Source: Hedera helix (Eukaryota; Streptophyta; Magnoliopsida; Apiales; Araliaceae). Taken from it: 64,000 nucleotides of DNA. Location of the stretch: contig OX359274.1 in assembly GCA_947179155.2 (NCBI GenBank), positions 48,951,564-49,015,563 on the forward strand, in the 5' to 3' direction. Positions 9,014 through 20,171 of this stretch are shown here, in pieces (the first letter of the stretch is position 1; each line of letters starts with the position of its first letter). The notes beneath the pieces were generated by a model. That model made no database searches. It saw only the letters and a program-made list of their open reading frames with translations, and was not told the DNA's origin. The translations under genes and the position numbers were made by a program.

Positions 9014-12000
9014 CTACAAATTAATGGTTACACCTCTAGCAGCAGCAGTACCATTGACATAACCTGGAGGTGCCGTTTGGTCTGTAAATAATGATCCGTT
9101 CCAATTACCATGTTTTGTTGGGTCATATTTTTCTCCGTCGCCCCAGAGCGCATACGCTTCCTCGCCATGAGCCGCATCGTCTCCGATCATGAGCTCCTCC
9201 TCCGTCATTCTTAAAGGAATGAACACTTTTATTGATAGAAGAATTATAGTTGTGGAAATGATGTTCCAACCGATGACAAATAAGGCAGCTACCAATTGTT
9301 TTAGGAATTGGACTCCACCTTTCCCGCCATAAAATGCACCCCTTGAATCTGTAACTGGTAGTACGAGCCTGCAAAGGGCTGGCTCGGCCAATAGCCCAGT
9401 TAACAGCCCACCTAGTAGGCCTGCCACAGCGTGTGTGTGAAACACACCTAGCGTATCATCCACCTAATTACACATTAGAAAAAAGGATTAGATCATAATG
9501 AAATTCTAATTTTGAGTTTGATATTAGCATGATTAAGGCCATTTAAGGGTGAGAAAAATCACCAAAGATCTAGAACAATCCATAAGTGGCGTCCATCACA
9601 TCTATCTATCTATCTATCTATCTATATTATAAAATATGAGGAAAAAATAATTATTTTGGTGTTAATAATTTTGTGAAACTTTTTTATGTTTCCCTTTTTA
9701 TCGTTTTCGTGTGTATTAATTATTTTCATTCCTACTTTCTCTCTTCCAATCTCATATTCCTTCACTCTCCTACTCTTTTATCTTTTTTCATTAAATCACA
9801 CATGTACTGTGTCTGCGCATTTACTAGTATATTAATAAATGTACTTTGCTTACATAATGAGCTCCATTTTATTTAAATTTAAAATTTTATTTGACTTGAC
9901 AAATTAGGTACTTGGAGAAAGAAAAAAAACCTCAAAAGAGACGATAAGAACAAAAGAATATTAATGCTACTTCCCGGGTTTCAAAATTATAGATATTTTT
10001 GATTATTTGAAGTTAATTTATAAAATTTTAAATTAAAATAATTTATTTTAAGTTTTGTGAACAACAAATATGATATTAATAGTAATAAATAGTTAGTTTA
10101 CAATAGTTTAATGTTGCTTGTAGTAAAATTAAATGATTTTTTCATTGTTTTTAAATTTTAAAATTTTACAAATTAAATTTTAAAATATAAAATATATTTT
10201 TAATTTTAAAACCGAGAATAATCAGGTCTTCGTATGTACACGAGTTCATTCCCTTAGAATTTGAAACTCATAAGATGATCATTAAAATATTGACCTAAAG
10301 CCACCCACCCACCTATCAAATTCAAATGTCCAAATGAATTCACATATGAATTTGACTAATGAAAGGATTAAACTTTATGGTGCGGCATTAAGTGGTAAGC
10401 ATCATTAATTTACGTACCTTTTGTAACAAGATAGACTTCTTGTGAAGAATCATCATTGTGTACCATGGAACGCTACCAGAAAGTATCCCCATCACTATGG
10501 CTGCCCAAGATTGAACCACACCTGTTGAATATTTCAACAATATATACCCTTAATTAATTAATTCCCATCAAATCAAATCCAAAAACTACACCGCCACCAC
10601 CAAAGAAAAATGTCATATAATAATTGAACAAGAAGGGGTAGGTCCGGTTAATTGTGATATTCAACTATAAGTGGCCAAGTATTAATGATATGTAAACAAG
10701 CTGTGTAATGTCTAGTTGACCACCTGATGACTTGTCACATTCATGTTAAAATTACAACACTTTGAACGGTAAGAAATACTTAATTATATTTTCCGCGTAA
10801 AATTCACTGATACCTGCTCCGGGAGTAATGCATACAAGTCCGGTCATCATGCCTTGGACGGCTCCAACCACCGACGGCTTTCCAAAGTAGATAACGTCAA
10901 GAGATGTCCACACTAGAAGACTTGTCGCAGCACAAATATTCGTGTTTAATACCGCTATAGAAGAGTCAATGTTGGCGGCGTAGGGTGCCCCACCGTTGAA
11001 ACCTGACCAACCCATCCATAATAGCCCCGCTCCCGCAAGCATCAGCAACACATTGTTTGGTGGGAACCTTTCCCTATCACGTTTCAACCTCGGTCCAACC
11101 TATACCGGTATTTGTAAAGCCAAACAAGTTGGTAAACTTGTTGGGTTAGGGAGTTGATATTATTAATCTACTATGATTCTTTATATAGGTGGAACAATAA
11201 TCGTGTATGCTGAAAATATACGTGCTCTTATTTACTTCAAACATTTTAGTTATGTGAGGATCATTTTTTTAAAAATAAAATAAAAGAGGTGTGACAGGGA
11301 ATTATTGAAGCTTCACTTTTTATTTCAACCATTGGTGTTCTGTAAATGTAATTAATTTTAAAAATTAAATGTAAAAAATAAATAAAGTACATATGTCAAT
11401 AATACAAGACGTGTTAGACCCGTGACAACGATATTTTTTGAAATCAGAAGAGATGTGTCTGTAGAATTGAGATTTCCATCTACTGATTCACTCGTACCCA
11501 AGAAGGTTAAATGTAAAAAAAAGAAATAAAGGACATGTACCAGTAATACATCATGATGAATGACATAGGAGACATGGGATGCGATAGTAGATTAATATTT
11601 TTGAAATTAAGAAGTTGAATAATTACGTACCCAATAGGCGGCTACTAAACCGGCGACTCCAGACGAAAGATGAATGACATAACCGCCAGAGAAATCGATG
11701 ACACCCCAGTGGAAAAGAAATCCGCCGCCCCAAAGACTAAAGGCGCCAACCGTGTACGAAAAAGTGAGCCAAAGCGGAACAAAAGCCATCCAAGCCCGAA
11801 TGTTCATTCGAGCCAGGACCGACCCAGCTAGTAAAATTACGGTAATTGCAGCAAAATTAAACTGAAAATAAACCAAGGAGGCCATCGGGAAGTAGGGCTC
11901 GATGGTCGGGGTCTCAACCGTGCCATTATTATAATACTGTTTGCTTTCAGGGACCTTGGCTCTGTGGATGAGGTACTTTTGGCCCAAAGCGGGTGCACCT

Positions 12001-12272
12001 TTGCCCCAAAAAGGAAGAAGCTTATCGCCAAATGCCATGCGGTAGCAGAGCAAGACCCAACAGATGAGGACGGCGGCGAAGGCGTAGAGAGCCATGAAGG
12101 CGGAGTTGACCGCCCATTTCTTCTTGACGATGCTGGCGTAGAGGATGACTAGGCCCGGCATGCTTTGGATGCCGACAAGAGTGGCTGCGGTGAGTTGCCA
12201 TGCATTGTCTCCTTTGTTTAGCCATTCGGGGACTGCTGGGAAGTGTTCTTCGTATGCTCCTGGACTTGCCAT
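9014..12272 (-). CDS. AMT2: Ammonium transporter, AMT2 subfamily (MEP/AMT family)
   Basis: An integral membrane transporter of the Amt/MEP/Rh family that moves ammonium/ammonia across the plasma membrane. The inferred CDS is complement(join(9014..9463, 10418..10521, 10814..11099, 11631..12272)), 493 aa, full length, with GT-AG introns and matching phases. The start motif is MASPGAYEEHFP followed by VPEWLNKGDNAWQLTAATLV, typical of AMT2 rather than AMT1. Key Amt residues are intact: Asp193 in GVIDFSGGYVIH, the first pore histidine His201, and the second pore histidine region FHTHAVAG (His353/His355). FPPNNVLLMLAGAGLLWMGW, TPGAGVVQSW and GDDAAHGEEAYALWGDGEKY are further subfamily signatures. 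The C-terminal tail is cytosolic in this family. Multiple hydrophobic segments are consistent with 11 membrane spans. Intron 3 (9464-10417) contains a TCTA microsatellite and a MITE. The gene looks functional. Confidence 0.96.
9601..9625. repeat. (TCTA)n microsatellite in an AMT intron
   Basis: Six consecutive tetranucleotide units within intron 3 of the ammonium transporter gene. Confidence 0.9.
9968..10220. mobile_element. Stowaway-like MITE in AMT intron 3
   Basis: The left end TA-CTTCCCGGGTTTCAAAATTA and the right end, reverse-complemented, TA-TTCTCGGTTTTAAAATTA form a terminal inverted repeat of the CTCCCTCCGTTTC type with a TA target site on both sides. About 253 bp, AT-rich, no coding capacity. 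Confidence 0.6.
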
Positions 12273-13838
12273 GATTAGTATTAGTTAGGCCTTTCGTTTA
12301 TGTTTATGCTTTTCTCTCTCTTAACTTGTAGGAACTATGTCAGGTTTATAATAAATAATTAATGGGTTGGTGGGTTGGTTATAAAGAGGAGAGAGAAAGA
12401 TGGGAGGAGACTTTGAGTCGTCTCCCTTTCACCGTGTCCTCTGTATTTAGGTGGATTATATTTAATGATTTTCTTGTGAAATTATTGAAAAGTCAAAGGT
12501 CCAAGTGTTCCATGCGATGTATTTATTATATATGACTTATTAGGTGGTGAGATTCTAGAACGGAAAAAATTATTGGGTGTGCTTAGAATAAATAAATAAT
12601 TTATTCTAACCTCTTATAATATTATAAAATTCATAAATGATAAGTTCTTTGTAAATCCTATAATATTATAAAAAATTAAAACAAATTATTCATTTGTCCC
12701 AATAATCTCTCCTAGAGGAAAGAGAAGTTATGGTGAAAATTTAAGGGTTATAGATAGGTTGGTCGGCAATAATTACTTATACAATCTGAAGTAGCATAAC
12801 ATCCCAATTTCATATTAAAATATATAAAAATAATTTATTTATATAAATAAAATCAAATTATTAATAATATTATTTTCAATTATTATTTCTTGAATAAATC
12901 TTTGATTGTTTAATTTAACTTAAAAAAATACTATTAAACTTTAATAGTTTAAAATATTGACTTTTTGAATGACTCTCTGATGGTCTAAAATGATCCAAAC
13001 TTTGTTTAAATGATTTTGATTCGATTCAAACTTAAAATTTAACTCGAGATTTATTTCAAATTCAAGATTTAACTCACGGTGTTTCAAGTAGTCACATTAT
13101 ATATATAATGGTCTATTAATATTTTAATAGTTTGAAATTATTAGTATGACTGAATAATTAAAAGAATCTCAAATAATCAACCATTAATCAACTGAACAAG
13201 AAAGTTAAATCTAGTCTTGAATACCAATTTAACTCAACATTGAGTAATGAGTAACTCAACTGAATATCACTCCCTCATTTCCTTTTAAGTGATTTCTTTT
13301 TGTTTAATTTTATTAATGATTTTTAGATTTTAAAGGAGTACTAATTACTTAGTTTTCTTTTTACTGTCTCAAATATTCAAATACAGATTTATTTTTCTTT
13401 AATCTTTTTAATGAAATTTACTTTAACAAAATAGCCGCACTATTTTCTCTCACCTTCTAAATCTGTTAGGTTTTTTATATAGTAGCCAATACAAGGGAGA
13501 AGTTTATTTCCTAGGCTCTGGATTTGGTTGGATCATTTAAGGTTTAATATACTGATAATATATATACGATTATGACACGTCATTAATGAAATAGGTGTAT
13601 TTAACAAAATTATTTCTATTTTTATGACATGTCATAATTCTAATATTATTCGTATATACACAGTCAATGTATTAAATTTTAATTTTAATTGAATTGGGTT
13701 CGATTAAAGGTTAACTCGGACTAAAACCCAAGCTGTGAGTCTGTGATCTTTTTGGGCCATAACCTAACTTTGGGCTTGAAACCTGGTCCATGAAATGAAT
13801 ATATAGGTTCAAGTCAAGCTGAGAATATTTAGTAATAA
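12273..13838. other. AMT promoter side and AT-rich intergenic DNA
   Basis: The first few hundred bases upstream of 12272 are the likely AMT promoter and 5' UTR. Farther out is AT-rich sequence with partial TE-like blocks (GATTCGATTCAAAC and TTTAACTCGAG near 13010-13080, resembling hAT termini) and a CTCCCTCATTTCC MITE-like end near 13270. No gene is recognised. Confidence 0.55.
12344..12350 (-). promoter_or_regulatory. Candidate TATA box of the AMT gene
   Basis: On the minus strand TATAAAC lies 72 nt upstream of the ATG at 12272, followed by a pyrimidine/A-rich leader. Support is motif and spacing only. Confidence 0.35.
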
Positions 13839-14101
13839 TACTCCATCCGTTTTAAATTATAAAATAAATATTTATTTTTAGAAAGTTAATTTAAGATATT
13901 TATAAACTCAAAATTAACGCGAATTCAATTAATTTATGTGAATACAATTATGAATATTATGAACTATCTAAAAATATTATTAGTTATAAAATTTGTTATT
14001 TTATAATTTTAAATAAATCGTGTCAATTTTAAATTTGAAAAAATTTTAAATTAAATTTTTAAAAGTGAATATTGATCTTATAATTTAAAATAGAGGGAAT
14101 A
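13839..14101. mobile_element. Stowaway-like MITE, complete
   Basis: The left end TACTCCATCCGTTTTAAATT and the right end, reverse-complemented, TATTCCCTCTATTTTAAATT give a terminal inverted repeat of over 20 bp bounded by TA. Length is 263 bp. Related but 5'-truncated copies occur at about 23905-24054 and 36180-36408. Confidence 0.7.
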
Positions 14102-15872
14102 TAACACAACTATCTTGTTCAAATCTTACTACATAGCACTTACATTATCCATCTATTCTTTCTTTCTTTTTTTAAACAACACAAAACATTCATTCAAAGT
14201 AAAAAATTAGTAATGGGCTGCACAGCGGGGATAGCCCTTCTCACCAAATCGTCTATTCAACATATGTTACAAGAATGAGAGTTAATTATATAAGAATAGA
14301 TTATAAAATTATTATTTTATACTATATAATAGTAACATATCCCTACTATATTTTTAATAAATATTTAGAATAAATTTTAAAAAGTAAATTTTTCTTTAAA
14401 AGTCTTCGTTTTAAAATTAAAGCAAATGTAATATTTATATATTTTTATCACATGACGAGAGCGAGAAAAAATTATATAATAAGATAAATAAACACACTAT
14501 TAAATTAAATATTATTCTTTTTTTTTTTTCACTTTCTATCCAAAAACTCATTCACTATCAAATGTTATTGGTGGCCACTCATATCTCCTCACTGTACTAG
14601 AAATTTAAGATCTTGCGCTGTGGCAAGGACTAACATCAGCTGACTTTAATTATTTAGTTACACACACTAAGTAGCTAGCTATGGACATTATTATACTTCA
14701 ACATCCACAGCTTCCCAATTCATTTTCAATTAATGGCATCCTCTACTCCTCCCTCTCTCATGTTGTTAATCAACCCCTTTTCTCGTGACCCATAATTAAT
14801 TTACGGTGCGATTTTGAGCGAAATAAAATGATAGTTAAAATTTTAATTATATCATAATAAAATCAAAAAAAATTAAATAAAAATGAAATTAAATAAAATA
14901 TAATGAACGAAATATCCCTAAGTAACTATATATATATATATATGGGTGAGGGTATTTTTTGTCTTAACATTTTTTTCCTCAGTCATTTACTTATTAGAAT
15001 TGTGATTTCTTAAAGGGATTAAGAAATTATTATTCTGACCAAATTTAACATAGCAAACGCTGAATTTCTTTCCATCATCTATTACTTCAAATCAAACGCC
15101 CCATTACTCTTAAGGGAGATGTATTAAGAGATATCAAAGTAAAAAAAAAAAATTCTCTTTAACATTTTTTTCTTTTTAAAAAAATAATTACCTTAAACTA
15201 ATGAAGTTTGTCTGTAATTCAAATATTTTTAATATCCACTAACTAGTTACCCTTACGATTGACACTAATCCTGATATGATATTTGTTATTTCCTTGAAAA
15301 GATTTTTATTTTGAATTTCTAATGCGTAATCTTTTAGTCATTATAACATATTATAGTTTTTATATGTTTAAGTTATTATTTCAAACAAAAATAAAATTAG
15401 TAAATAAGGCCAACACACAACAGAACCAAAAACAAAAATTGTGAACAATTTTTTTGGAAGTCATAAAACAATAATACATTGATGACAAAAAAAATACAAA
15501 AAATAGATATAAAATAATAAATATATTAATGATTGATTATAATCATTATACTCACACACATACATATATATATATAATAAAATATAAATTAATTATATTC
15601 GACACGTTTTATAACCATCTTTTATTGTCATAACATTATAAGAAAATATCTTCAAATTATTCACGAGTTCCATGAATATTCAAATCTCTCTTCCTAAAAA
15701 AAGTATCATATAGGGCTACAATCACTAACAAAAGTACCATATAGGGCTACAATCACTAACAATTAATAAAACAAGAATTGTGGCCCAAAAGAAACAAGGA
15801 ATTTAGGATGCCTTTTCGCAAAATGTCCTGTCAAGGCCAAACCTTATCCCATCTCTTTAATTTAAGTGTCCC

Positions 15873-15903
<31 letters not shown>

Positions 15904-15957
15904 TAGCCACCTATTTATTGTACATATCAACCTCCAGACTTCACCAATTCGGTCTCA
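14102..15957. other. AT-rich intergenic DNA
   Basis: No gene is seen. It contains short TA repeats (14927-14943, 15566-15576), long A/T runs, a 31-bp tandem pair at 15698-15760 and an (AAT)n tract at about 15873-15900 that leads into the small ORF. Confidence 0.55.
15698..15760 (+). repeat. Two tandem copies of a ~31-bp unit
   Basis: The unit AAAGTAYCATATAGGGCTAC followed by AATCACTAAC occurs twice head to tail with one or two differences, about 200 bp upstream of the small ORF at 15958. Confidence 0.85.
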
Positions 15958-16173
15958 ATGGCCTCCTCAGCTCCAGTTTTCTCTATATCTCCAGTTGTAC
16001 CTCAAAAAGACGAGACTCCCTCTTCCGGTGACCGGGAGTTTGCTATTCACGGCGAGATTATGATGATTATAATTCTCACGCTTTTCGGGCTCTTCATCGC
16101 CTCTCTCGTCGGTTATCTTTATGTAAAGCGATTGAAAAACGCCGGCATCAAACTCGATGAATTATCGGCGTAG
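15958..16173 (+). CDS. Possible small single-pass membrane protein (71 aa)
   Basis: A compact ORF that stands out from its very AT-rich surroundings by higher GC and balanced codon use (GCC, CTC, TCC and TCG frequent). The order is a Ser/Pro-rich N-terminus (1-25), a charged step (GDREFAIHGEIM, 24-35), a hydrophobic helix (about 35-54, MMIIILTLFGLFIASLVGYL), then a basic stop-transfer (YVKRLKNAGIK) and a short acidic end. The HGEIMM...-plus-helix arrangement resembles the N-terminal membrane anchor of ATL-type RING-H2 ubiquitin ligases, but no RING cysteines follow; the frame stops at TAG. It may be a genuine small protein or the 5' remnant of an ATL gene. The first ATG of this frame is used as the start. 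An ATG at 15866 in another frame gives an unrelated peptide. Confidence 0.5.
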   Translation: MASSAPVFSISPVVPQKDETPSSGDREFAIHGEIMMIIILTLFGLFIASLVGYLYVKRLKNAGIKLDELSA

Positions 16174-16827
16174 TTGAGTTTGCAGATTGAGAAGAACAGA
16201 TTTATGCAGTACTCCAATGGCATATAGATAAACTCTCGAGTTTTGGTGCCTAATCTCAAGAACGAATGAGTAGCGAAGATCATGATAAATTGTAAATTCC
16301 TTATCAGCAGCGATGATGCATACAGACATAGCTCAACAGACTCTAGACTATATTGTTTGTCAATTGAATGTTAAATTGTTACTTCTTGCCTTCATCTTTC
16401 AATTTCCACCAAGTTTGGCTGTTTGGATTAAGAATTTAATATACTTTATTTATACTGAGCCATGATTCTTATTTTATTTCATCTACATTTTTTTTTATCA
16501 AAGGCGAAAAAATTTATTTCATACGCGACCCTAAGATTTGAATAAAAAGAAATAGATATTTATTTTTTATAAATAAAAGCGATAGGTCCATAAATTTTTC
16601 TGATCTACGTATTGTAAATTAGTTCCGCGCTTATGCGAGACAGAACTTATGAAATCTTCAATTTTATTGGTGAAAATATCGATTCCCTTATAAAAATGGT
16701 TCACATTTGAGTAGGGACAGGTCGAGAAAAATTGTTAATTATAGAGTTAGTCTAGTCTGTTGCAAACTTGCAATATGCATCGCTCTCTCTAATAAGGAAT
16801 TAAACACCGTGTTAACGGCATCAGAAA

Positions 16828-17003
16828 TGATTAAAATTAATTTACCAAGTTGTTTTCAATTTTTAGTCCTACTGGAAAAGCATATTAAATTGAGATATAC
16901 TTCTAATTTCTTCTTGATAATATTGGCAAAAAATATGTTAAACAGTTGCCACAGATAAGGAAGAGCAAAGGAGTGAAAGATAAGGAGAATAAAAGGAAAA
17001 AAA
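16828..17003 (-). repeat. Left arm of the inverted repeat flanking tRNA-Ile
   Basis: The reverse complement aligns along about 175 bp with 18048-18225. Shared blocks include TTATCTTTCACTCCTTT, GTGGCAACTGTTTAACA, GCCAATATTATC, ATCTCAATTTAATATGCTT and AACTTGGTAAATT. Identity looks roughly 80% or better by eye. No coding function is seen. Confidence 0.85.
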
Positions 17004-17022
17004 TTGTTGAAGCTGTGTCGCC

Positions 17023-17171
17023 GAGGAAGAAAAAAGACCTCTATTATATAATATCAAAAAAATCATTACTACATTTAACTTCTATTATAGGAAGAAAAAA
17101 TGACTCTATTATATAATATCAAGTTAGTTAGTGGCTAAACAGGAAGAAAAAAAGCCTCTATTATATTATTC
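17023..17171 (+). repeat. Three direct copies of a ~33-bp AT-rich unit
   Basis: The unit AGGAAGAAAAAAGACCTCTA plus TTATATAATATCAA begins at about 17023, 17089 and 17140 with a few substitutions; the third copy is truncated on the right. Non-identical spacers of about 20-35 bp separate them. Confidence 0.85.
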
Positions 17172-17434
17172 CTTCTTCATATATTTATCATTTTATGATT
17201 TTATGAAAAGAAGTCATATTATCAGCAACAAGATTTATAGGTCTTTTATTATGGAATTATAACTGACAAAAACCATAGCTTTTAAATTCAAGTTTAATCT
17301 GCTTTCTCGAGTAAACCTGCTTACATTGCAGGAATTCTTGATTCTGAGGTTAGAAATTTAAATGATAGAAACTAGCAATACTCAGGCCACTAGGTAAACA
17401 ATACTTTTCTTTAATTTCTCTCTTTATACAGAAG

Positions 17435-17508
17435 GGCCTATTAGCTCAGTTGGTTAGAGCGTCGTGCTAATAACGCGAAGGTCACAGGTTCGAGACCTGT
17501 ATAGGCCA
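17435..17508 (+). tRNA. tRNA-Ile (anticodon AAT)
   Basis: A 74-nt cloverleaf. Acceptor stem GGCCTAT (17435-17441) pairs with ATAGGCC (17501-17507), discriminator A73. D arm GCTC/GAGC. The anticodon stem TCGTG/CGCGA (one G-T pair) encloses loop CTAATAA with anticodon AAT at 17469-17471. T arm ACAGG-TTCGAGA-CCTGT. Internal A box TAGCTCAGTTGG and B box GGTTCGAGACC fit RNA polymerase III type 2 promoters. There is no intron. The first T run (6 T) lies about 20 nt after the 3' end. Read as A34, normally edited to inosine, it would decode ATT/ATC/ATA. Confidence 0.97.
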
Positions 17509-17899
17509 TAATATCTAAAAAAAAATTAATTTTTTAAACCAATTTGTTGACATTTGTAGTTTTTTTTTTTATCTCTTCCCCCATGGGCCATGATATCTAA
17601 TTTTTTTTAACCAATTTGTTGACAATTTTAGTTTTTTTTTATGCTTGTAGAACTAAAAATTCAGTCTCTCCCCCCCATCCCATATTTTGTGTGTGGCATT
17701 TGTTCACATATTCATTTTACCAATATAGTTAACAAATTTAAATTTTTAAACCAATTTGTTGAAATTTGTAGTTTTATTTTTTTTATATCTTCCCCCATGG
17801 GCCATGATATCTAATTTTTTAAACCAATTTGTTGACAATTTTAGTTTTTTTTTTTATGCTTGTAGAACTAAAAATTCAGTCTCTCTCTCTCTCTCTCTC

Positions 17900-17939
<40 letters not shown>

Positions 17940-18000
17940 ATATTTTGTGTGTGGCATTTGTTCACATATTCATTTTACCAATATGGTTAGCAAATTTTAA
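17504..18000 (+). repeat. Tandem repeats carrying the tRNA 3' end
   Basis: The last bases of the tRNA (GGCCAT) plus its 3' flank (AATATCTAA...TTTAAACCAATTTGTTGA) recur at 17585 and again at 17799, a period of 214 bp for the last two. Each larger unit contains GGGCCATGATATCTAA, AACCAATTTGTTGACAATTT, TGCTTGTAGAACTAAAAATT, CAGTCTCTC, a C run and GTGTGTGGCATTTGTTCAC. The third unit contains a greatly expanded (CT)n-C39 tract. Confidence 0.85.
17880..17939 (+). repeat. (CT)n followed by a 39-base C run
   Basis: CT dinucleotides from 17880 to 17900 are followed by C only from 17901 to 17939. The equivalent place in the preceding tandem unit has only seven C, so this tract expanded after the duplication. 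The minus strand is G39, with strong quadruplex-forming potential. Its true length may also be affected by sequencing of homopolymers. Confidence 0.9.
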
Positions 18001-18009
18001 TTAGTTTAT

Positions 18010-18400
18010 TCTGATGCTGATAGAACTAAAAACTCAGTATCTTTCTTTTTTCCTTTTATTCCTCTTATCTTTCACTCCTTTTATATTCCTTATTTGTGGC
18101 AACTGTTTAACAAACTTTTGGCCAATATTATCGAGGAGGAATTAGAACTTTATCTCAATTTAATATGCTTCTTTAGAATGACTAATTAAAAATTAAAAAA
18201 AACTTGGTAAATTTTAGTCAATGCTGTTAGAACTAACAAAAAGAAAGTCTCTTTTTGTTCCTTTATTTCACTTGGCATTTACTCCTTTCCTCTTCCTTAT
18301 TTGTGCCAATTAATGTTCACATATTTTTTGCGTTATCGAGATGAAGCAGAATTTTATCACAAATTAATATATATGCTTCTCCAGAATATATATTGGGTTT
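18010..18400 (+). repeat. Right arm and a further copy of the tRNA-flanking repeat
   Basis: 18048-18225 pairs in inverted orientation with 16828-17003. A more diverged direct copy follows at about 18225-18400 (GTTAGAACTAA, AGTCTCTTTTTGTTCCTTTA, TCCTTATTTGTGCCAAT, TTATCGAGATGAAGCAGAA). The pattern of 'agaactaaaa-cagtct' followed by a pyrimidine block also matches parts of 17640-18000, so the whole area is one repeat family. Confidence 0.75.
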
Positions 18401-20171
18401 GGAGAGTTTTTTCATTCACCAATACATAAGCCTTAGTTTCTAACATGTATTATTTATTCATTTCTCTAATGCTTAATCATTTTTCAAAATTTCAGTGATC
18501 TCTAAGCACAAAATTGTTATTTTAAAAATTAAAACAATAATTTTTTTAATAAGTAATACTTTTTAAGTACATAATTTACAATATTAGCAATTGCATTAAT
18601 AAAAATCAAATAAATTCACATTAATATTTTAGGATTTTACAATTTAACTAGGAAAAAAAAACCAAATGGAATTGATCTATGGAGAGAGTACTACGTACTA
18701 TGTATTAGCATGGTTTCATTTTGATCAAATGCTTAGCGAATCACCTGCATTTAGCACGAAACCCTAATTAATTAGTTAATGGTGAAGTACTCATGTGGAA
18801 GCTGATGATCATAAATCAACAGTCAAAAATCCTCCACCGAGCTGTGTTTCATCATCTCATTCAGGAAAATCCCATGGTTAACCTATTCTTTGTTGCATGG
18901 ATTTTTTGACTAATGTTTTTCAATATGTTCCAAACCCAAATTCGTTGGAGTGTATACACCATCTGTTTATGTAGAATGCGCAACATGACTACTTTCTAGG
19001 GTACCCGCAAAGAGATTTTTTGTTCCAAATTGTAAAGAGGGTCTTTTATATATCTTTGAAACTCTCTCGATGATAATGTGTAAAGAGGATCATTTTATCT
19101 TTAAGGAGCATTATAACAAATTGCTTATACTAAATCAATTAGTTCTCAAATGGATTGTTTGCACTGAGCATCAAGATCACATGGACTTGAGCCGTATGTG
19201 TATAGGTTTTAACTATCAAAGTTAATTCTTAGGTCACATATATATCCATTACACCTCATATCCACATCATAATCGAGGATTGCACAGCTAATAAGTAGAT
19301 GAAATCCTTAGCGCATAACCCATCAAGAGGTTTGAACTTTGGAGATAGTATTTAGTTATTTATCCAAGGGATTCTACCAATTGGGAAGAAAAATGTTTGT
19401 CAATTGTAGTGTGATACTTGGACAAATTAAACTAAGTGTGTCCTAATCTATACGAGGTTATTTGAATGGTCAACAATTCCTCTTTAAAGTGTTTAGCGAG
19501 TTGTTGGTTGAGTGTTCAAAACCCACTAATTAATGGGACATAATGACTATCACATTGTAACTCTCAAACTCAACGCGATTATAATTGCTCAGTATACATG
19601 GGACGCAGTGACTCCTCAATGTTCCTGAAGTCTAATATATATGGCGGGTAGTTGGGACTTAATTTTCCTCCTAAATGTATTGAAAGCAAGATTCTACTAC
19701 AAGTCTTATCTAACCTTATATCATAGTTTTTATGTGTCCAAGAAGATCCTTACCTTGGAGTAAGTTTTCCTTTTTACTTTAGTTATCAAGTTATTCAGAA
19801 AAATGGAAGAAGGATTGATGAAATGAGAGAAGAAACAGAACCCCAGCACTAAACAGGAGCACGTACTTGCAATCTCTAATCTGACTAGCTAGGGTTCTAG
19901 GGTTTCGGGTAGTTTCTTACATGCCACATATACGTATAGAACCATTTTGACCCAATTGTAGATCCCCTCATCTCCATTTTCTCGATAGCTCCTTATCTAA
20001 TGCCATACATATACTCATCACTTCTAAGTTGAGTAATCAAATTCATAACAAAAACATTGATAAACAGTAGTAGTAGTTTTTGTTTTACCTTGTCTGATAG
20101 TACAAGCAAAATGCAAATGCATTCTCAGGAACAAGTACCTCAAGATCTCACTTAGAATAATATTGTCCCAT
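18401..20171. other. Intergenic DNA downstream of the GARP gene
   Basis: No gene is recognised. The part next to 20171 should hold the 3' UTR of the minus-strand GARP gene. 18980-19720 has more balanced composition and may be an old transposon fragment, but no terminal structure or coding motif can be seen. Confidence 0.5.

Larger units (their letters stand above)
16174..17434. other. Intergenic DNA with one repeat arm and an AT-rich direct-repeat trio
   Basis: It contains the likely 3' end of the small gene, the left inverted-repeat arm of the tRNA cluster (16828-17003) and three direct copies of a ~33-bp unit (17023-17171). No coding region is recognised. Confidence 0.6.

Noticed and set aside
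17023..17171. Spaced direct repeats considered as a CRISPR array
   Set aside because: Nuclear plant context, only three imperfect copies, irregular spacers, no cas genes.
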